From the NCBI GenBank assembly GCA_005893225.1, contig VBOT01000136.1, positions 1 to 51,056 of the forward strand: a stretch of DNA of 51,056 bases, written 5' to 3'. The notes beneath the pieces are model-generated. The model was given only the letters and a program-made list of their open reading frames with translations, was not told where the DNA came from and did not search any database. Positions 8,152-16,469 of the stretch are shown in pieces. The stretch is from Candidatus Eiseniibacteriota bacterium (GTDB lineage: Bacteria > Eisenbacteria > RBG-16-71-46). Positions within the stretch are counted from its first letter, which is position 1, and every line of letters starts with the position of its first letter. The translations under genes were made by a program, and so were the position numbers.

Positions 8152-10059
8152 CTAGGCCACGAACTGGAGGTCGTAGAGGCGGCGGTACAGACCCTCCTGC
8201 GCGATCAGCTCGGCATGGGTGCCCGAGGCCACCACGCGCCCCCGCTCGAGCACCACGATCCGGTCGGCGTGCTGCACCGTAGACAGGCGGTGCGCGATCA
8301 CCAGCACGGTGCGGTTCCGCATCAGCCGCTCGAGCGCCTCCTGGACCAGCCGCTCGCTCTCGGTGTCCAGCGACGAGGTCGCCTCGTCGAGCAGCAGGAT
8401 GGGAGGGTTCTTGAGCAGCGCGCGCGCGATCGCAAGGCGCTGGCGCTCGCCGCCGGAGAGCTTGGTGCCGCGCTCGCCGATCACGGTGTCGTAGCCCTGC
8501 GGCAGCCGCGCGATCCACGAGTGGGAGTGCGCGGCCTCGGCCGCCTCTCGGACCTCGCGGTCCTCGGCGTCCGGCCGCCCGTAGGCGATGTTGCGGCGCA
8601 CCGTGTCGTGGAACAGCAGGGTCTCCTGGGTGACGATTCCGAGCTGCCCCCGCAGCGAGGCCAGGGTCCCCTCCTGGAGGTCGAGCCCGTCGATCGTGAT
8701 GCGTCCCGAGGTCGGATCGTAGAAGCGCGCCAGCAGGTCCATGGCCGTGCTCTTGCCGGCGCCGCTGCTTCCCACCAGCGCCACCACCTCGCCGCGGCGG
8801 ATGTCGAACGACACCCCGGACAGCACCGGGAACCCGGGCTTGTATTCGAACGAGACGTCCTGATAGCGGATCAGGTCGCGGAACTTAGCGAGCGGGCGCG
8901 CGCCGGGGCGATCGACGATGGTGGAGGGGGTGTCGAGCAGCCCGAACACGCGGGTCGCGGCCGCCATGCCCTGCTGGACGTTGGCGTTCACCTCGGCCAG
9001 GCTCTTGATCGGCGAGAGGGTGCTGAGCAGGGCGGTGACGAACAGCACGAACTGCTGGGGCGCGATGCTCCGGTGCACGAAGATCTCGCGCCCGCCGAGC
9101 CACAGCACCGCCACCGCCACCAGCACGATCGCGTACTCGCTCACCGGCCGCGCGGCCGCGGAGATCCGGCGCAGGTGTACGAACGCCCGGAAGAAGCTGC
9201 CGTTCGCGGCGTCGAAGCGCGCGCTCTCGAAGCGCTCCATCCCGAACGCCTGCACCACGCGGGCTCCGACGATGGTCTCCTGGAGGATGCTGGTCAGGTC
9301 GCCCATGCGCTCCTGGGCGCTGCTCGAGCGCTGGCGCATCTTGCGCCCGATCGCGGCCAGCGTCAGCGCCGCCGGCGGCACGATCACGAGCGAGATCAGC
9401 GCCAGCTTCCAGGACACCACGAACACCCAGACCAGGCATCCGAGCAGCGTCAGGGAGTCCTTGACCAGGTTGCTGATCCCGGCCGCCAGCGAGGCGCGCA
9501 GGTACTCGATGTCGTTGGTGACGCGGGACACCAGCGTGCCGGTGCGGCGGCCGTGGAAGAAGGAGAGCGGCAGGCTCTGGAGGTGAGCGAAGAGCTGGCT
9601 GCGGAGGTCGCGGATCGCCGCCTGCTCGACGAACACCATGAGGAACGCCTGCAGGTAGTCGGCCAGGTTCTTGACCAGGAGGACGACCAGGATCAGGACG
9701 CAGAGGCGCCCGAGCGCCACGAGCGGCCGGGCGTCGAGGAGCGTGCGCCCGGCCCACGCCCGGAGCGGCCGGGGCCAGCCGATCAGCCGCGGCGCCCCCT
9801 CGGCTCCGGGTGCGGCGGCGCTCGCGCGGGCACCCGCCGGAGGCGGGTCCGCCCCACCGGGCCGCTCGGCGGCAGGACCCGCGGGCGCCACGGCGTTCGC
9901 CGGCCCGCTCCCGCCCTCGAACAGCACCCGCATCAGGGGCGAGATCATTCCCAGCGAGACCGCGCTCATCGCGGCGTAAAGCAGCATGCACGCGAGCGCC
10001 GCCGCGAGCCGGCCCGAGTAGGGCCTGAGGTAGGAGAGCAGCCGGAGGTAGGTGCCCAT
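8152..10059 (-). CDS. msbA: Lipid A/LPS flippase-type ABC transporter (MsbA-like)
   Basis: Homodimeric half-transporter with six membrane helices followed by an ATPase domain, 635 residues. It shows Walker A GSSGAGKST, Q-loop VTQETLLFHDT, signature LSGGERQRLAIARALL, Walker B ILLLDEATSSLD and H-loop VIAHRLST. In this lipid A context it most likely flips core-lipid A across the inner membrane; assignment within the MsbA/lipid exporter family is by context. The loop between helices 1 and 2 carries an unusual low-complexity insertion rich in Ala, Pro and Gly (about residues 50-105). The track begins at a TTG two codons earlier; the ATG at 10059 is preferred. Confidence 0.85.
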   Translation of the reverse strand: MGTYLRLLSYLRPYSGRLAAALACMLLYAAMSAVSLGMISPLMRVLFEGGSGPANAVAPAGPAAERPGGADPPPAGARASAAAPGAEGAPRLIGWPRPLRAWAGRTLLDARPLVALGRLCVLILVVLLVKNLADYLQAFLMVFVEQAAIRDLRSQLFAHLQSLPLSFFHGRRTGTLVSRVTNDIEYLRASLAAGISNLVKDSLTLLGCLVWVFVVSWKLALISLVIVPPAALTLAAIGRKMRQRSSSAQERMGDLTSILQETIVGARVVQAFGMERFESARFDAANGSFFRAFVHLRRISAAARPVSEYAIVLVAVAVLWLGGREIFVHRSIAPQQFVLFVTALLSTLSPIKSLAEVNANVQQGMAAATRVFGLLDTPSTIVDRPGARPLAKFRDLIRYQDVSFEYKPGFPVLSGVSFDIRRGEVVALVGSSGAGKSTAMDLLARFYDPTSGRITIDGLDLQEGTLASLRGQLGIVTQETLLFHDTVRRNIAYGRPDAEDREVREAAEAAHSHSWIARLPQGYDTVIGERGTKLSGGERQRLAIARALLKNPPILLLDEATSSLDTESERLVQEALERLMRNRTVLVIAHRLSTVQHADRIVVLERGRVVASGTHAELIAQEGLYRRLYDLQFVA

Positions 10060-10157
10060 CGCCAAGGTTGTGCGCTACGCGCGGTCTCGCGTCCGCGCGG
10101 CGAGGATCGGCCCCGCGCGCCGATCCAGGGGTCGCGGGTCGGCCGGAGGCTCGACGA

Positions 10158-10616
10158 TCAAGGCCGGTGCTCGGGTCCCCTGCCGCCCCGCGAGCCGGGG
10201 CCGGCCTTTCCCGTGTCGTTCGAGGGACGACCGGCCCTCTCCCCGAGCTCCGTGAGGAGATCCGGTCCCTCCCTGAAGTCCTCCAGGGTGTCCTCGGGGC
10301 GCGCGCTTAGCTGCCCGGACTCCACCAGCTGGAAGACGATTCTTCCGATGTCCTCGCCGAGGAGGACTCCCCACTCCCGGAACACGGTGGGAGCCAGGGA
10401 ACCAAACTCCCGCCGCGCCAGCGCCACCGCACCCCGCAGCAGCTCGCGCCCCGAGAGGTGACGGCGCTCGGGGTCCCGGAGGCGCTCGGGCGGGAGGGTC
10501 CGGATCGTGGCGCCGAGCGCCGCCATGACGAAGAAATAGGCTTCACGGCCGTAGCGCCCGTCCGCCTCGCGGATGACGTCCACCGTCTCCCACAGCTGGC
10601 TCTGGCTTGAACTCAT
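10158..10616 (-). CDS. Minf_1886-family conserved protein, function unknown
   Basis: A 152-residue soluble protein. The core (YGREAYFFVMAALGATIRTL...HLSGRELLRGAVALARREFGSLAPTVFREWGVLLGEDIGRIVFQLVESGQLSARPEDTLEDF) matches the pattern I know as the Minf_1886 family, described mainly from Verrucomicrobia and Planctomycetes. That family has no known function. The tail after about residue 125 is polar low complexity. The ATG at 10616 is chosen over the track start at 10679 because the extra residues are not family-like. It lies between nadB and msbA, and nothing in it points to an enzyme. Confidence 0.7.
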   Translation of the reverse strand: MSSSQSQLWETVDVIREADGRYGREAYFFVMAALGATIRTLPPERLRDPERRHLSGRELLRGAVALARREFGSLAPTVFREWGVLLGEDIGRIVFQLVESGQLSARPEDTLEDFREGPDLLTELGERAGRPSNDTGKAGPGSRGGRGPEHRP

Positions 10617-10725
10617 GGTCGATCGCTTTCGGCCCTGGCCCCTCGCCCCGGCGGGGAGCTTCTCGGGGCCCTCGATCATCTCGCCCCGCCCCTAGGTTCG
10701 GCGAAGCCGGCTCGGGCTGCCGCGA

Positions 10726-12399
10726 CTATAGGGCGGCCGCCGCTCGAGCGGCAAGGAGAGGCCGGCCCTCGGGGCCGTGCCCCCGCCTCAGAACCGTGGG
10801 ACGCCGGCCGAGGGCCGCGACCGGCCGCGGGTGGTCGAGGTTGAAGTGGAGACCGCGGCTCTCGCGGCGGCGCTGCGCCGACTCGACGATCAGGCTCCCC
10901 ACCAGGGCGATGTTGCGCAACTCGATCAGATCCGGGTTGAGCCGCAGCCGGATGTAGTCGTGCTCGATCTCCTCACGGAGCAGCGCCAGCCGGCGGGCCG
11001 CGAAGGCCAGGCGCTGGTCGGAGCGCACGATGCCCACCAGGTCCCACATCACCCGGCGCACCGCGTCCCAGTTGTGGTCGAACACCACGCTCTCGAGCGG
11101 CGGCCGGGTTCCGCGCGCGGACCACGGCGCGGCCCGCGGGACGCGACGGGCGGTGCCGAGAAGCCGTCGCACCTCGCCCGCCGCGTGATGGGCGCCGACC
11201 AGCGCCTCGAGCAGCGAGTTGCTCGCCAGTCGATTGGCTCCGTGGAGCCCGGTGCAGGCGGTCTCGCCGATCGCCAGGAGCCCCGCGATCGAGGTGCGCC
11301 CGGCGAGGGTGGCGCGCACGCCGCCGCACATGTAGTGGGCCGCCGGCACCACCGGGATCGGCTCGCGGGTGAGATCGAAGCCGTAGGAGGCCAGCGTCCC
11401 GGCGATGTTGGGGAAGCGCCGGCGCACCAGGGCGGCCGGACGGTGAGTGATGTCGAGCCACACGTGGGGCTCGCCGCGGCGCTTGAGCTCGCGGTCGATC
11501 GCGCGCGCCACCACGTCGCGCGGCGCCAGGTCGGCTTGCGGGTGATAACGCGGCATGAAGCGCGAGCCGTCGAGCGTGCGCAGCACCGCCCCCTCGCCGC
11601 GCAGCGCCTCGCTCAGCAGGAACGACTTGATGCGCGGGTGGTAGAGGCAGGTGGGATGGAACTGGACGAACTCCAGGTTGGCGACCGCCGCCCCGGCGCG
11701 ATACGCCATCGCCACCCCGTCGCCGGTCGCGACGTCGGGATTGGTGGTGTAGAGGTAGACCTTGCCCCAGCCCCCGGTGGACAGCACGGTGACGCGCGCG
11801 GTGACCGGCCGGATGCGCCCGGTGGCGCGATCCATGGCGTAGACTCCCCAGCAGGCGTCGATCCCGCGCCGCGCGCGGGCGGAGGCGCGCTCTCCGGCAT
11901 CGGGTCCCCGCTTCATCCTGGACTCGAGGATCAGGTCCACCCCGAGCTGGTTCTCGAGCAGCCGGATGCGCGGGTGGGCGCCCACACGCTCGAGCAGCGC
12001 CGCCTCGATGGCGCGGCCGGTGAAGTCGCTGGCGTGCACGATGCGACGATGAGAGTGCCCGCCCTCGCGGCCGAGAGCGTAGCCGCGCGCCGCACGGTTG
12101 AAGCGCACTCCGAGCCGCTCCAGCTCGCGCACCCGCTCGGGGGCCTCCCGCACCACCTGCCGGACCACGGCCGGGTCGCACAGGCCCGCTCCGCAGCGCC
12201 GCGTGTCGCGCTCGTGGGCCGCGAACGAGTCGCCCCGGCCGAAGACCGCCGCGATCCCGCCCTGGGCGAAGTTGGTGTTGGCATCGTCTGCCCGGCGCTT
12301 GCTGAGCACCAGCACCTCGGCCCGCTCGGCCGCCTCGAGCGCGACCATCAGCCCGGCGATTCCGCTCCCCAGCACCAGCACGTCGGCGTCGGACATCAT
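10726..12399 (-). CDS. nadB: L-aspartate oxidase
   Basis: FAD-dependent oxidation of L-aspartate to iminoaspartate, the first step of de novo NAD synthesis. The 557-residue protein has the dinucleotide fold VLVLGSGIAGLMVALEAAE, NTNFAQGGIAAV, HSHRRIVHASDFTGRAIE, VQFHPTCLYHP and the C-terminal FAD motif GANRLASNSLLEALV, all typical of NadB and distinguishing it from succinate dehydrogenase flavoproteins. Start is ATG 12399 (a second ATG follows directly), with a strong AGGAGG and a four-base ATGA overlap with the lpxK stop. The track start at 12459 lies inside lpxK. Neither nadA nor nadC is in the window, so it looks like a passenger in the LPS cluster. Confidence 0.92.
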   Translation of the reverse strand: MMSDADVLVLGSGIAGLMVALEAAERAEVLVLSKRRADDANTNFAQGGIAAVFGRGDSFAAHERDTRRCGAGLCDPAVVRQVVREAPERVRELERLGVRFNRAARGYALGREGGHSHRRIVHASDFTGRAIEAALLERVGAHPRIRLLENQLGVDLILESRMKRGPDAGERASARARRGIDACWGVYAMDRATGRIRPVTARVTVLSTGGWGKVYLYTTNPDVATGDGVAMAYRAGAAVANLEFVQFHPTCLYHPRIKSFLLSEALRGEGAVLRTLDGSRFMPRYHPQADLAPRDVVARAIDRELKRRGEPHVWLDITHRPAALVRRRFPNIAGTLASYGFDLTREPIPVVPAAHYMCGGVRATLAGRTSIAGLLAIGETACTGLHGANRLASNSLLEALVGAHHAAGEVRRLLGTARRVPRAAPWSARGTRPPLESVVFDHNWDAVRRVMWDLVGIVRSDQRLAFAARRLALLREEIEHDYIRLRLNPDLIELRNIALVGSLIVESAQRRRESRGLHFNLDHPRPVAALGRRPTVLRRGHGPEGRPLLAARAAAAL

Positions 12400-13382
12400 C
12401 CCTCCTCCTCTCTGAACACCGCCCGCTCGACCGCCTCTCCCTCCGAGACCCACTGCCACGCGATCTCCACGATCACGATCCGCGCGTCGGCGACCTCACC
12501 CGGCCAGCGCACCGCGTCCTTGGCCGAGAGCACCAGCGCGGCGTTCCGCCGCCGCGCCCGCCCGAGCTCCCGCTCCGCCTCGGCGCGCGCGAACCAGTGA
12601 TGGTCCCGGTAGGTCACGAGCTCGGTGGGACCGAAACCGGCCTCGCGCGCGCTGGTCTCGACCGCACGGGGATTCCCGGTCCCGGTCACCACCACGGCCG
12701 GCCCCGCCGCCGCCGGCGCCGGACCGCCGTCGAGGCGCCGCACGCCCTCGACCCGATGGCGCGCCGCGGCGATCAGCGCCGCTGGAGCGTAGCGCCGCGC
12801 CTCCTCCATCAGGGGCCGCGCGTCCTCCTCCGGCCCGAGGCGAGAGACCACCACCACCCCGGCGCGCTGCAGCGCGCGGCGGGGCTCGCGCAGCCTTCCC
12901 GCGGGCAGGAGGCGGCCGCTCCCCCAGAGGTCGCGGGCGTCGAGCAGCACCAGATCCAGGTCCCGCGCCAGCGTCCAGTGCGAGAAGCCGTCGTCCACCA
13001 GCACGAGCGACCGGCCCTCCGCCGCGGCGCGCGCCGCCCCCTCCCGCTTGCTCCGCCCGGCGTACACCGGCTCCGTGCCGAGCGACCGGCGGTAGAGCCG
13101 CTCCTCGTCGCCGCTCCCCTCGGGGCCGGGGTGATAGCGCCGGCACACCACCGCCACGTTCACTCCGCGCTCCCGGGCGCGGCGCGCGAGCTCGAGCGTG
13201 AGCGTGGTCTTCCCGGTCCCGCCCACGGTGAGGTTCCCCACGCTCACCACGCGCGCCGGCACGGCGCGGGGTCTCCTGAGGCCCCGCGCGTAGGCGCGCC
13301 GCCTGATCTCCCAGCCGGCGCCGTAGAGCCTCGCCCCCGCGTCCAGCATCCGGCGCCTCAGTCCGCCGGCCACAGGCCCCAT
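12396..13382 (-). CDS. lpxK: Tetraacyldisaccharide 4'-kinase
   Basis: Phosphorylates the 4' position of the lipid A disaccharide at the inner membrane using ATP. About 328 residues: an N-terminal amphipathic helix, P-loop VSVGNLTVGGTGKTTLTLELA, VVCRRYHPGPEGSGDEERL (the SRGYG...GDE region of the family, somewhat divergent) and the catalytic pair in LVLVDDGFSHWTLARDLDLVLLDA. E. coli has DDGLQH there. The track ORF of 734 residues is inflated by reading through kdtA. Start is ATG 13382, overlapping kdtA by 25 bases, or ATG 13349 behind a GAGG. Its stop overlaps the nadB start. Confidence 0.88.
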   Translation of the reverse strand: MGPVAGGLRRRMLDAGARLYGAGWEIRRRAYARGLRRPRAVPARVVSVGNLTVGGTGKTTLTLELARRARERGVNVAVVCRRYHPGPEGSGDEERLYRRSLGTEPVYAGRSKREGAARAAAEGRSLVLVDDGFSHWTLARDLDLVLLDARDLWGSGRLLPAGRLREPRRALQRAGVVVVSRLGPEEDARPLMEEARRYAPAALIAAARHRVEGVRRLDGGPAPAAAGPAVVVTGTGNPRAVETSAREAGFGPTELVTYRDHHWFARAEAERELGRARRRNAALVLSAKDAVRWPGEVADARIVIVEIAWQWVSEGEAVERAVFREEEG

Positions 13383-14611
13383 GAGGCGAGCCGCTCCACG
13401 GCCCGCCGGGCGGCGCCGCGCCGATCCCGCACGGTTTCCAGGGCGGCGGCGGCGCGCGCGACGCGCAGGCTCTCGTCGGTGAGGAGCCGCGCCAGCGCGG
13501 GCGCGAGCTCGTCCTCGCCCCGGACCACGGTGACGGCGTCGCGCTCGCGCAGCGCCCGGACGCCGTCGGCCTGAGCCTCGTGATGACATCCGAGCACCAC
13601 GGCGGCCCCGCAGGCGGCGGGCTCGAGCGGGTTGTGGCCGCCGTAGGGGCCCAGACTCCCGCCCACGAACGCCACGTCGGCTGCGGCGTAGTAGCCGCTC
13701 AGCACTCCGGTGCCGTCGTCCCAGCGCCAGGCTCCCCGGCGCGGGGCGCCGGAGCGCGCCAGGACCTGCGCCGCCCCGCGCGCCTCGTCCAGGAGCTCGC
13801 CGCTGGCGCGCGCGTGGCGCGGCACCGCCACCACCTGCCAGCGGTCTCTCACCGCCTCCGGCAGGGAGCTCAGGGCCCGCGCCAGCGGCCCTACCTCGCC
13901 CGGTCTCAGGCTGCCGAGCACCAGCAGGGGCCGTTCGCGATCGAGCCCGAGCGCCTGGCGGGCCGCCGCGCGGTCCGGAGGCGAGGGGGGAAGCCCGTCG
14001 TCCTTCAGGTTCCCGACCACCGCGGTGCGCTCGGGGCGCGCTCCGATCTCGAGCCAGCGCCGCTCGTCCGAGGCGCCCTGACACAGCACTCCGGCGAGCC
14101 CCGCCACGAGCCGCCGGAGCTCGCCACCCAGGCGCCGGTAGCGCGCCACCGAACGCTCCGAGAGCCGCGCGCTCACCACCGCGACCGGCACTCCTTGCGA
14201 GCGCGCGCGCAGGAGCCAGTGGGGCCAGAGCTCGGTCTCGACCAGGAACAGGCGATCGGGGCGCACGCCCTCGAAGAAGCGACGTGCGGCCTGAGGGGTG
14301 TCGATCGGGGCGAGCGAGACCGGATGAGGCAGCTCCCCGAGGCGCGCCCGGCCGGTGCGCGTGGTGGCGGTGAGGTAGAGCCGCGCCCCCGGCTGGACGC
14401 TCGAGAGCTCGCGCACGAGCGGGGGGACCGCCACCGCCTCGCCGAGCGAGGCGGCGTGGATCCACGCGTGGCAGCCGCCTTCGAGTCGAGCGCTTCCGAG
14501 TCGCTCGCCCCACAGCCGCCGCTCGGATGGAGAGGCCAGCACCCGCGCTCCCGGGGCGATCGCTCCCGCGCAAGGAGCGAGCATCCGGTAGGCGACCCAC
14601 GCGAGGCTCAC
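13358..14611 (-). CDS. waaA: 3-deoxy-D-manno-octulosonic acid (Kdo) transferase
   Basis: GT-B enzyme (also called KdtA, family GT30) that adds Kdo from CMP-Kdo to lipid IVA at the inner membrane. 417 residues, normal for the family. Visible motifs are WIHAASLGEAVAVPPLVREL, YLTATTRTGR, LFLVETELWPHWL, VSARLSERSVARYRRLGG, VVGNLKDDG and the C-terminal AFVGGSLGPYGGHNPLEPAACGAAVVLG. The first residues form a short membrane-anchor-like helix. Start is GTG 14611, sharing GTGA with the acyltransferase stop and preceded by GGAGCAGGG. The track start at 15250 belongs to the overlapping frame. Whether it adds one, two or more Kdo residues cannot be read from sequence. Confidence 0.9.
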   Translation of the reverse strand: MSLAWVAYRMLAPCAGAIAPGARVLASPSERRLWGERLGSARLEGGCHAWIHAASLGEAVAVPPLVRELSSVQPGARLYLTATTRTGRARLGELPHPVSLAPIDTPQAARRFFEGVRPDRLFLVETELWPHWLLRARSQGVPVAVVSARLSERSVARYRRLGGELRRLVAGLAGVLCQGASDERRWLEIGARPERTAVVGNLKDDGLPPSPPDRAAARQALGLDRERPLLVLGSLRPGEVGPLARALSSLPEAVRDRWQVVAVPRHARASGELLDEARGAAQVLARSGAPRRGAWRWDDGTGVLSGYYAAADVAFVGGSLGPYGGHNPLEPAACGAAVVLGCHHEAQADGVRALRERDAVTVVRGEDELAPALARLLTDESLRVARAAAALETVRDRRGAARRAVERLASWGLWPAD

Positions 14612-15291
14612 CCCTGCTCCCCCGCCGCCGCGGCGACCTCGGTCGTGAGGCGCGCGATCGACTCCTCGATCCGCTCGCGCCACGACTCGGCGGCTTGCTC
14701 GGTGAGGGCGCGCGGCACGAGGAGCGGCGGCCCGTAGGCCACCACGACCCGGGCGAAGGGCCGGGGGACCCGGAACCTGTCCCACGAGCCGAGCACCCAG
14801 GCGCGGTCGGCGGCCGAGGCCACCGGCACGACCGGGAATCCGGTGCGGCTCGCCAGGTAGACCAGCCCCGGCTTCAGGCGCTCGGCGGGGCCGCGCGGGC
14901 CGTCCGGGGTGATCGCGAGCAGATGCCCGCGCTCGGCCAGGTTCAGCAGGCTCAGCACTCCCTCTTCTCCCCCGCGCGTGCTCGAGCCGCGGGCGGTGGC
15001 GAACCCCAGGAGCTCGATCAGGCGCGCGATCCACTCTCCGTCGCGGTGCCGGCTCACCAGCACCGCGATGCCGCGTCCTCGGTGGGTGAAGACCAGGGGC
15101 AGCATGCGCGCGTGCCAGAAGGCAAAGATACATCGTTCTCCGCCAGCCAGGATCCGGTCGTACTCCTTCACTCCCCGGTACTCCAGCCGCCACGAGAGAC
15201 CGAGCCCGCGCACCAGCGCCGCCGCGGCCCTGACGCCGAGCGGCATCCACCAGGGGGAGCCGTCCGGGTTGCTCAGCAGACCATCCTCCAC
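14608..15291 (-). CDS. DUF374-family lysophospholipid/LPS acyltransferase-like protein
   Basis: About 227 residues of the DUF374 acyltransferase family. The core shows RCIFAFWHARMLPLVF, VLVSRHRDGEWIARLIELLGF, RGSSTRGGEEGVLSLL and the strongly conserved ITPDGPRGPAERLKPGLVYLASRTGFPVVPV. Members are often encoded next to kdtA and lpxK, as here, and are suspected of adding a secondary acyl chain to lipid A or a related lipid; that role is inference. An N-terminal hydrophobic stretch (PLGVRAAAALVRGLG) suggests membrane attachment. Start is uncertain: GTG 15291 overlaps lpxB by 19 bases, ATG 15246 is the alternative, and neither has a good Shine-Dalgarno. No LpxL/LpxM homologue is in the window. 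Confidence 0.75.
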   Translation of the reverse strand: MEDGLLSNPDGSPWWMPLGVRAAAALVRGLGLSWRLEYRGVKEYDRILAGGERCIFAFWHARMLPLVFTHRGRGIAVLVSRHRDGEWIARLIELLGFATARGSSTRGGEEGVLSLLNLAERGHLLAITPDGPRGPAERLKPGLVYLASRTGFPVVPVASAADRAWVLGSWDRFRVPRPFARVVVAYGPPLLVPRALTEQAAESWRERIEESIARLTTEVAAAAGEQG

Positions 15292-16469
15292 AGGAGCGCG
15301 GCGGCGCGGCGGGAGGCTCCGGGGGACCCGAGCCTCTCGCGCACCACTCCCAGGCCTTCGCGCGCGCGCCGGCGGGCGCCCGCGTCGTCGAGCCACGGGG
15401 CGAGGACGCGCTCCAGCCGCTCGGCGGTGAAGCCGTCCTGGATCAGCTCGGGAGCCACTTCGGCCCCGGCGACGATGTTGGGGAGCCCGATGTGCGTGAG
15501 CTTCACGAGCCGCCGGGCGATCGCGTAGTTGATCCGTCCCACGCGATACACCACGGCGAGGGGCGTACTGAAGAGCGCGGTCTCGAGCGTGGCGGTGCCG
15601 GAGGCGACGGCGCAGGCGGTGGCGTGGGCCTCGATGGAGCGGGTGCGCCCGCTGAGGAGCCTCACGCCGTCCTCGAGCCTCGTGATGCGCGCTCCGGTCC
15701 CGGCCGGTGCGCCGCCCGCGCCTCGCATCGCGGCGCCCGCTGCCCCGAGCTCATCGGTCCCGTCGATCCCCGGCGCCAGCCCCACCACCACGGCCAGGTC
15801 CGGGCGCGCGCCTCTCAGGCGCCGCGCGGACTCGAGCATCACGCCGAGATGCTGGCGGACCTCCTGCTTCCGGCTGCCGGGCAGGAGGCCGAAGATGCGA
15901 TCTCCGCTCCCGAGCCCGAGCTCGGCGCGGAAGGTCGCTTCGTTCACCTCCGGCTCCAGGCCCTCGAGCAGCGGATGGCCCACGAACTCGACCGGGACCC
16001 CGGCGGAGCGGAACAGGGACTCCTCGAAGGGGAACACCACCGCCAGGCGGTCCACCCAGCGGCTCATCGCGGCCGCGCGCTCCGGGTGCCAGGCCCATAC
16101 CTGGGGCGCGATGTAGTAGAAGATGGGGATGCCGCGTCGCCTGAGCGCGGGCCCGATGCGGAAGTTGAAGCCGGGAGCGTCGACCAGGACCGCCGCCTCC
16201 GGGCGGAACCTCCCCGCCTCCTGGAGCAGCCGCGCGTAGGCCCGGGCGATGCGGGGAAGCTTGCCCAGGACTCCCGAGAAACCGATCACCGCCAGGTCTG
16301 AGATTGGGGCCACGCGCTCGGCCCCCGCGGCTTCCAGCGCCGGCCCGGTGACTCCGCGAACGCGGCAGGGGCCGAGGCTCCTGAGGGAGGCGATCAGGTG
16401 AGCCGCGTGGAGGTCCCCCGAGGCCTCGCCGGCGACGATCAGGAAACGGTGCTCGCGCGGGTCGCCCAC
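15273..16469 (-). CDS. lpxB: Lipid-A-disaccharide synthase
   Basis: GT19 glycosyltransferase that condenses UDP-2,3-diacylglucosamine with lipid X to the beta-1',6-linked disaccharide at the inner membrane. 398 residues. Diagnostic motifs are FLIVAGEASGDLHAAHLI at the start, DAPGFNFRIGPALRR, IFYYIAPQVWAWHPERAAAMSRWVDRLAVVFPFE, EFVGHPLLE, GLLPGSRKQEVRQHL, ASGTATLETALFSTPLAVVYRV and GLPNIVAGAEVAPELIQD. Start is GTG 16469, overlapping the upstream oxidoreductase by 31 bases with a weak Shine-Dalgarno. The track ORF reaches 16829 only as out-of-frame extension. The substrate-making hydrolase (LpxH/LpxI/LpxG) is not in the window. Confidence 0.92.
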   Translation of the reverse strand: MGDPREHRFLIVAGEASGDLHAAHLIASLRSLGPCRVRGVTGPALEAAGAERVAPISDLAVIGFSGVLGKLPRIARAYARLLQEAGRFRPEAAVLVDAPGFNFRIGPALRRRGIPIFYYIAPQVWAWHPERAAAMSRWVDRLAVVFPFEESLFRSAGVPVEFVGHPLLEGLEPEVNEATFRAELGLGSGDRIFGLLPGSRKQEVRQHLGVMLESARRLRGARPDLAVVVGLAPGIDGTDELGAAGAAMRGAGGAPAGTGARITRLEDGVRLLSGRTRSIEAHATACAVASGTATLETALFSTPLAVVYRVGRINYAIARRLVKLTHIGLPNIVAGAEVAPELIQDGFTAERLERVLAPWLDDAGARRRAREGLGVVRERLGSPGASRRAAALLWRMVC

